Assembly: GCA_024277175.1 (NCBI GenBank)
Contig: JAJRVT010000106.1
Span: 1-50,550, forward strand
Source: Chloroflexota bacterium
Lineage (GTDB): Bacteria > Chloroflexota > Anaerolineae > Caldilineales > Caldilineaceae
DNA length: 50,550 bases
Direction of reading: 5' to 3'
The position numbers and the translations under genes were made by a program. Below the pieces are notes generated by a model. It did no database searches and had not been told where the DNA came from. It saw only the letters and a program-made list of their open reading frames with translations. Each line of letters opens with the position of its first letter. Within the stretch, counting starts at the first letter, position 1. Shown in pieces: positions 50,523-50,550 of the stretch.

Positions 50523-50550
50523 TTAGTTCGTGCCTGAATAGATACCATAA

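Larger units (their letters stand above)
50056..50550. other. Intergenic region with two palindromes, no gene seen
   Basis: Between the ArsR promoter and the window end only repeats are recognisable: family B at 50101-50165 and family A at 50428-50522. The stretch 50170-50425 has no recognisable gene, tRNA or repeat. Confidence 0.6.

Overview
The window looks like a chromosomal segment of a high-GC, free-living heterotroph, most probably a member of the Chloroflexota (Anaerolineae/Caldilineae-like). This is inferred from the mix of lipoprotein-based ABC systems, acetamidase, citryl-CoA lyase and ADP-ribosylglycohydrolases, from secreted proteins of a style common in that phylum, and from intergenic DNA packed with dispersed palindromes. 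No rRNA, tRNA or CRISPR array was seen. About 42 intact protein genes are supported, most on the minus strand.

Layout. 1-139: right end of an insertion sequence (transposase tail plus terminal repeat). 346-2439: S4 RNA-binding protein, AAC(3)-type acetyltransferase, YqhQ-like DUF1385 protein. 2577-9262 (minus): an acyl-carrier-protein cluster made of a decayed NusG/RfaH-like gene, ACP, AMP-dependent acyl ligase, asparagine synthase, a divergent NAD synthase-like amidating enzyme and a membrane acyltransferase. 9263-10010: non-coding, with a 24/25-bp tandem repeat. 10011-14905 (minus): a complete branched-chain amino-acid-type transporter livKHMGF. 15084-18240 (minus): KdpE-like response regulator and a GAF/PAS histidine kinase. 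18880-21754 (plus): three secreted proteins (tail-fibre-like domain, GQ-repeat domain with LPII tail, SH3b plus two PA14-like domains). 21823-22980: M20 peptidase. 23065-27765 (minus): purD, rpe, alpha/beta hydrolase, M50 protease with CBS domains, DUF971 protein. 27890-30239 (minus): sugar-binding lipoprotein and sialidase-like protein, behind a gene remnant and a strong promoter. 30996-32646 (plus): MoaD/ThiS-like sulfur carrier ending Gly-Gly-Cys with an acetamidase/formamidase carrying a zinc ribbon. 32729-33562: citryl-CoA lyase. 33993-44267 (minus): a LacI-controlled locus with two ADP-ribosylglycohydrolase-family enzymes, a sugar-type ABC importer lacking its ATPase, and an NDP-forming acyl-CoA synthetase. 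44525-47852 (plus): S49 peptidase and a large membrane-anchored protein. 47904-48974: anion permease. 49137-49978 (minus): SRPBCC protein and ArsR regulator.

The clearest regulatory circuit is LacI: two identical 16-bp perfect palindromes sit inside two good sigma-70-type promoters, one in front of lacI itself and one in front of the first ADP-ribosylglycohydrolase gene. The most unusual general property is the number and variety of palindromic repeat families. Several members lie inside coding sequences, where they supply stop codons, add C-terminal residues or encode linker insertions. The best candidates for under-described systems are the ACP/AsnB/NadE-like cluster, the ADP-ribosylglycohydrolase/ABC locus, and the MoaD-GGC/acetamidase pair.
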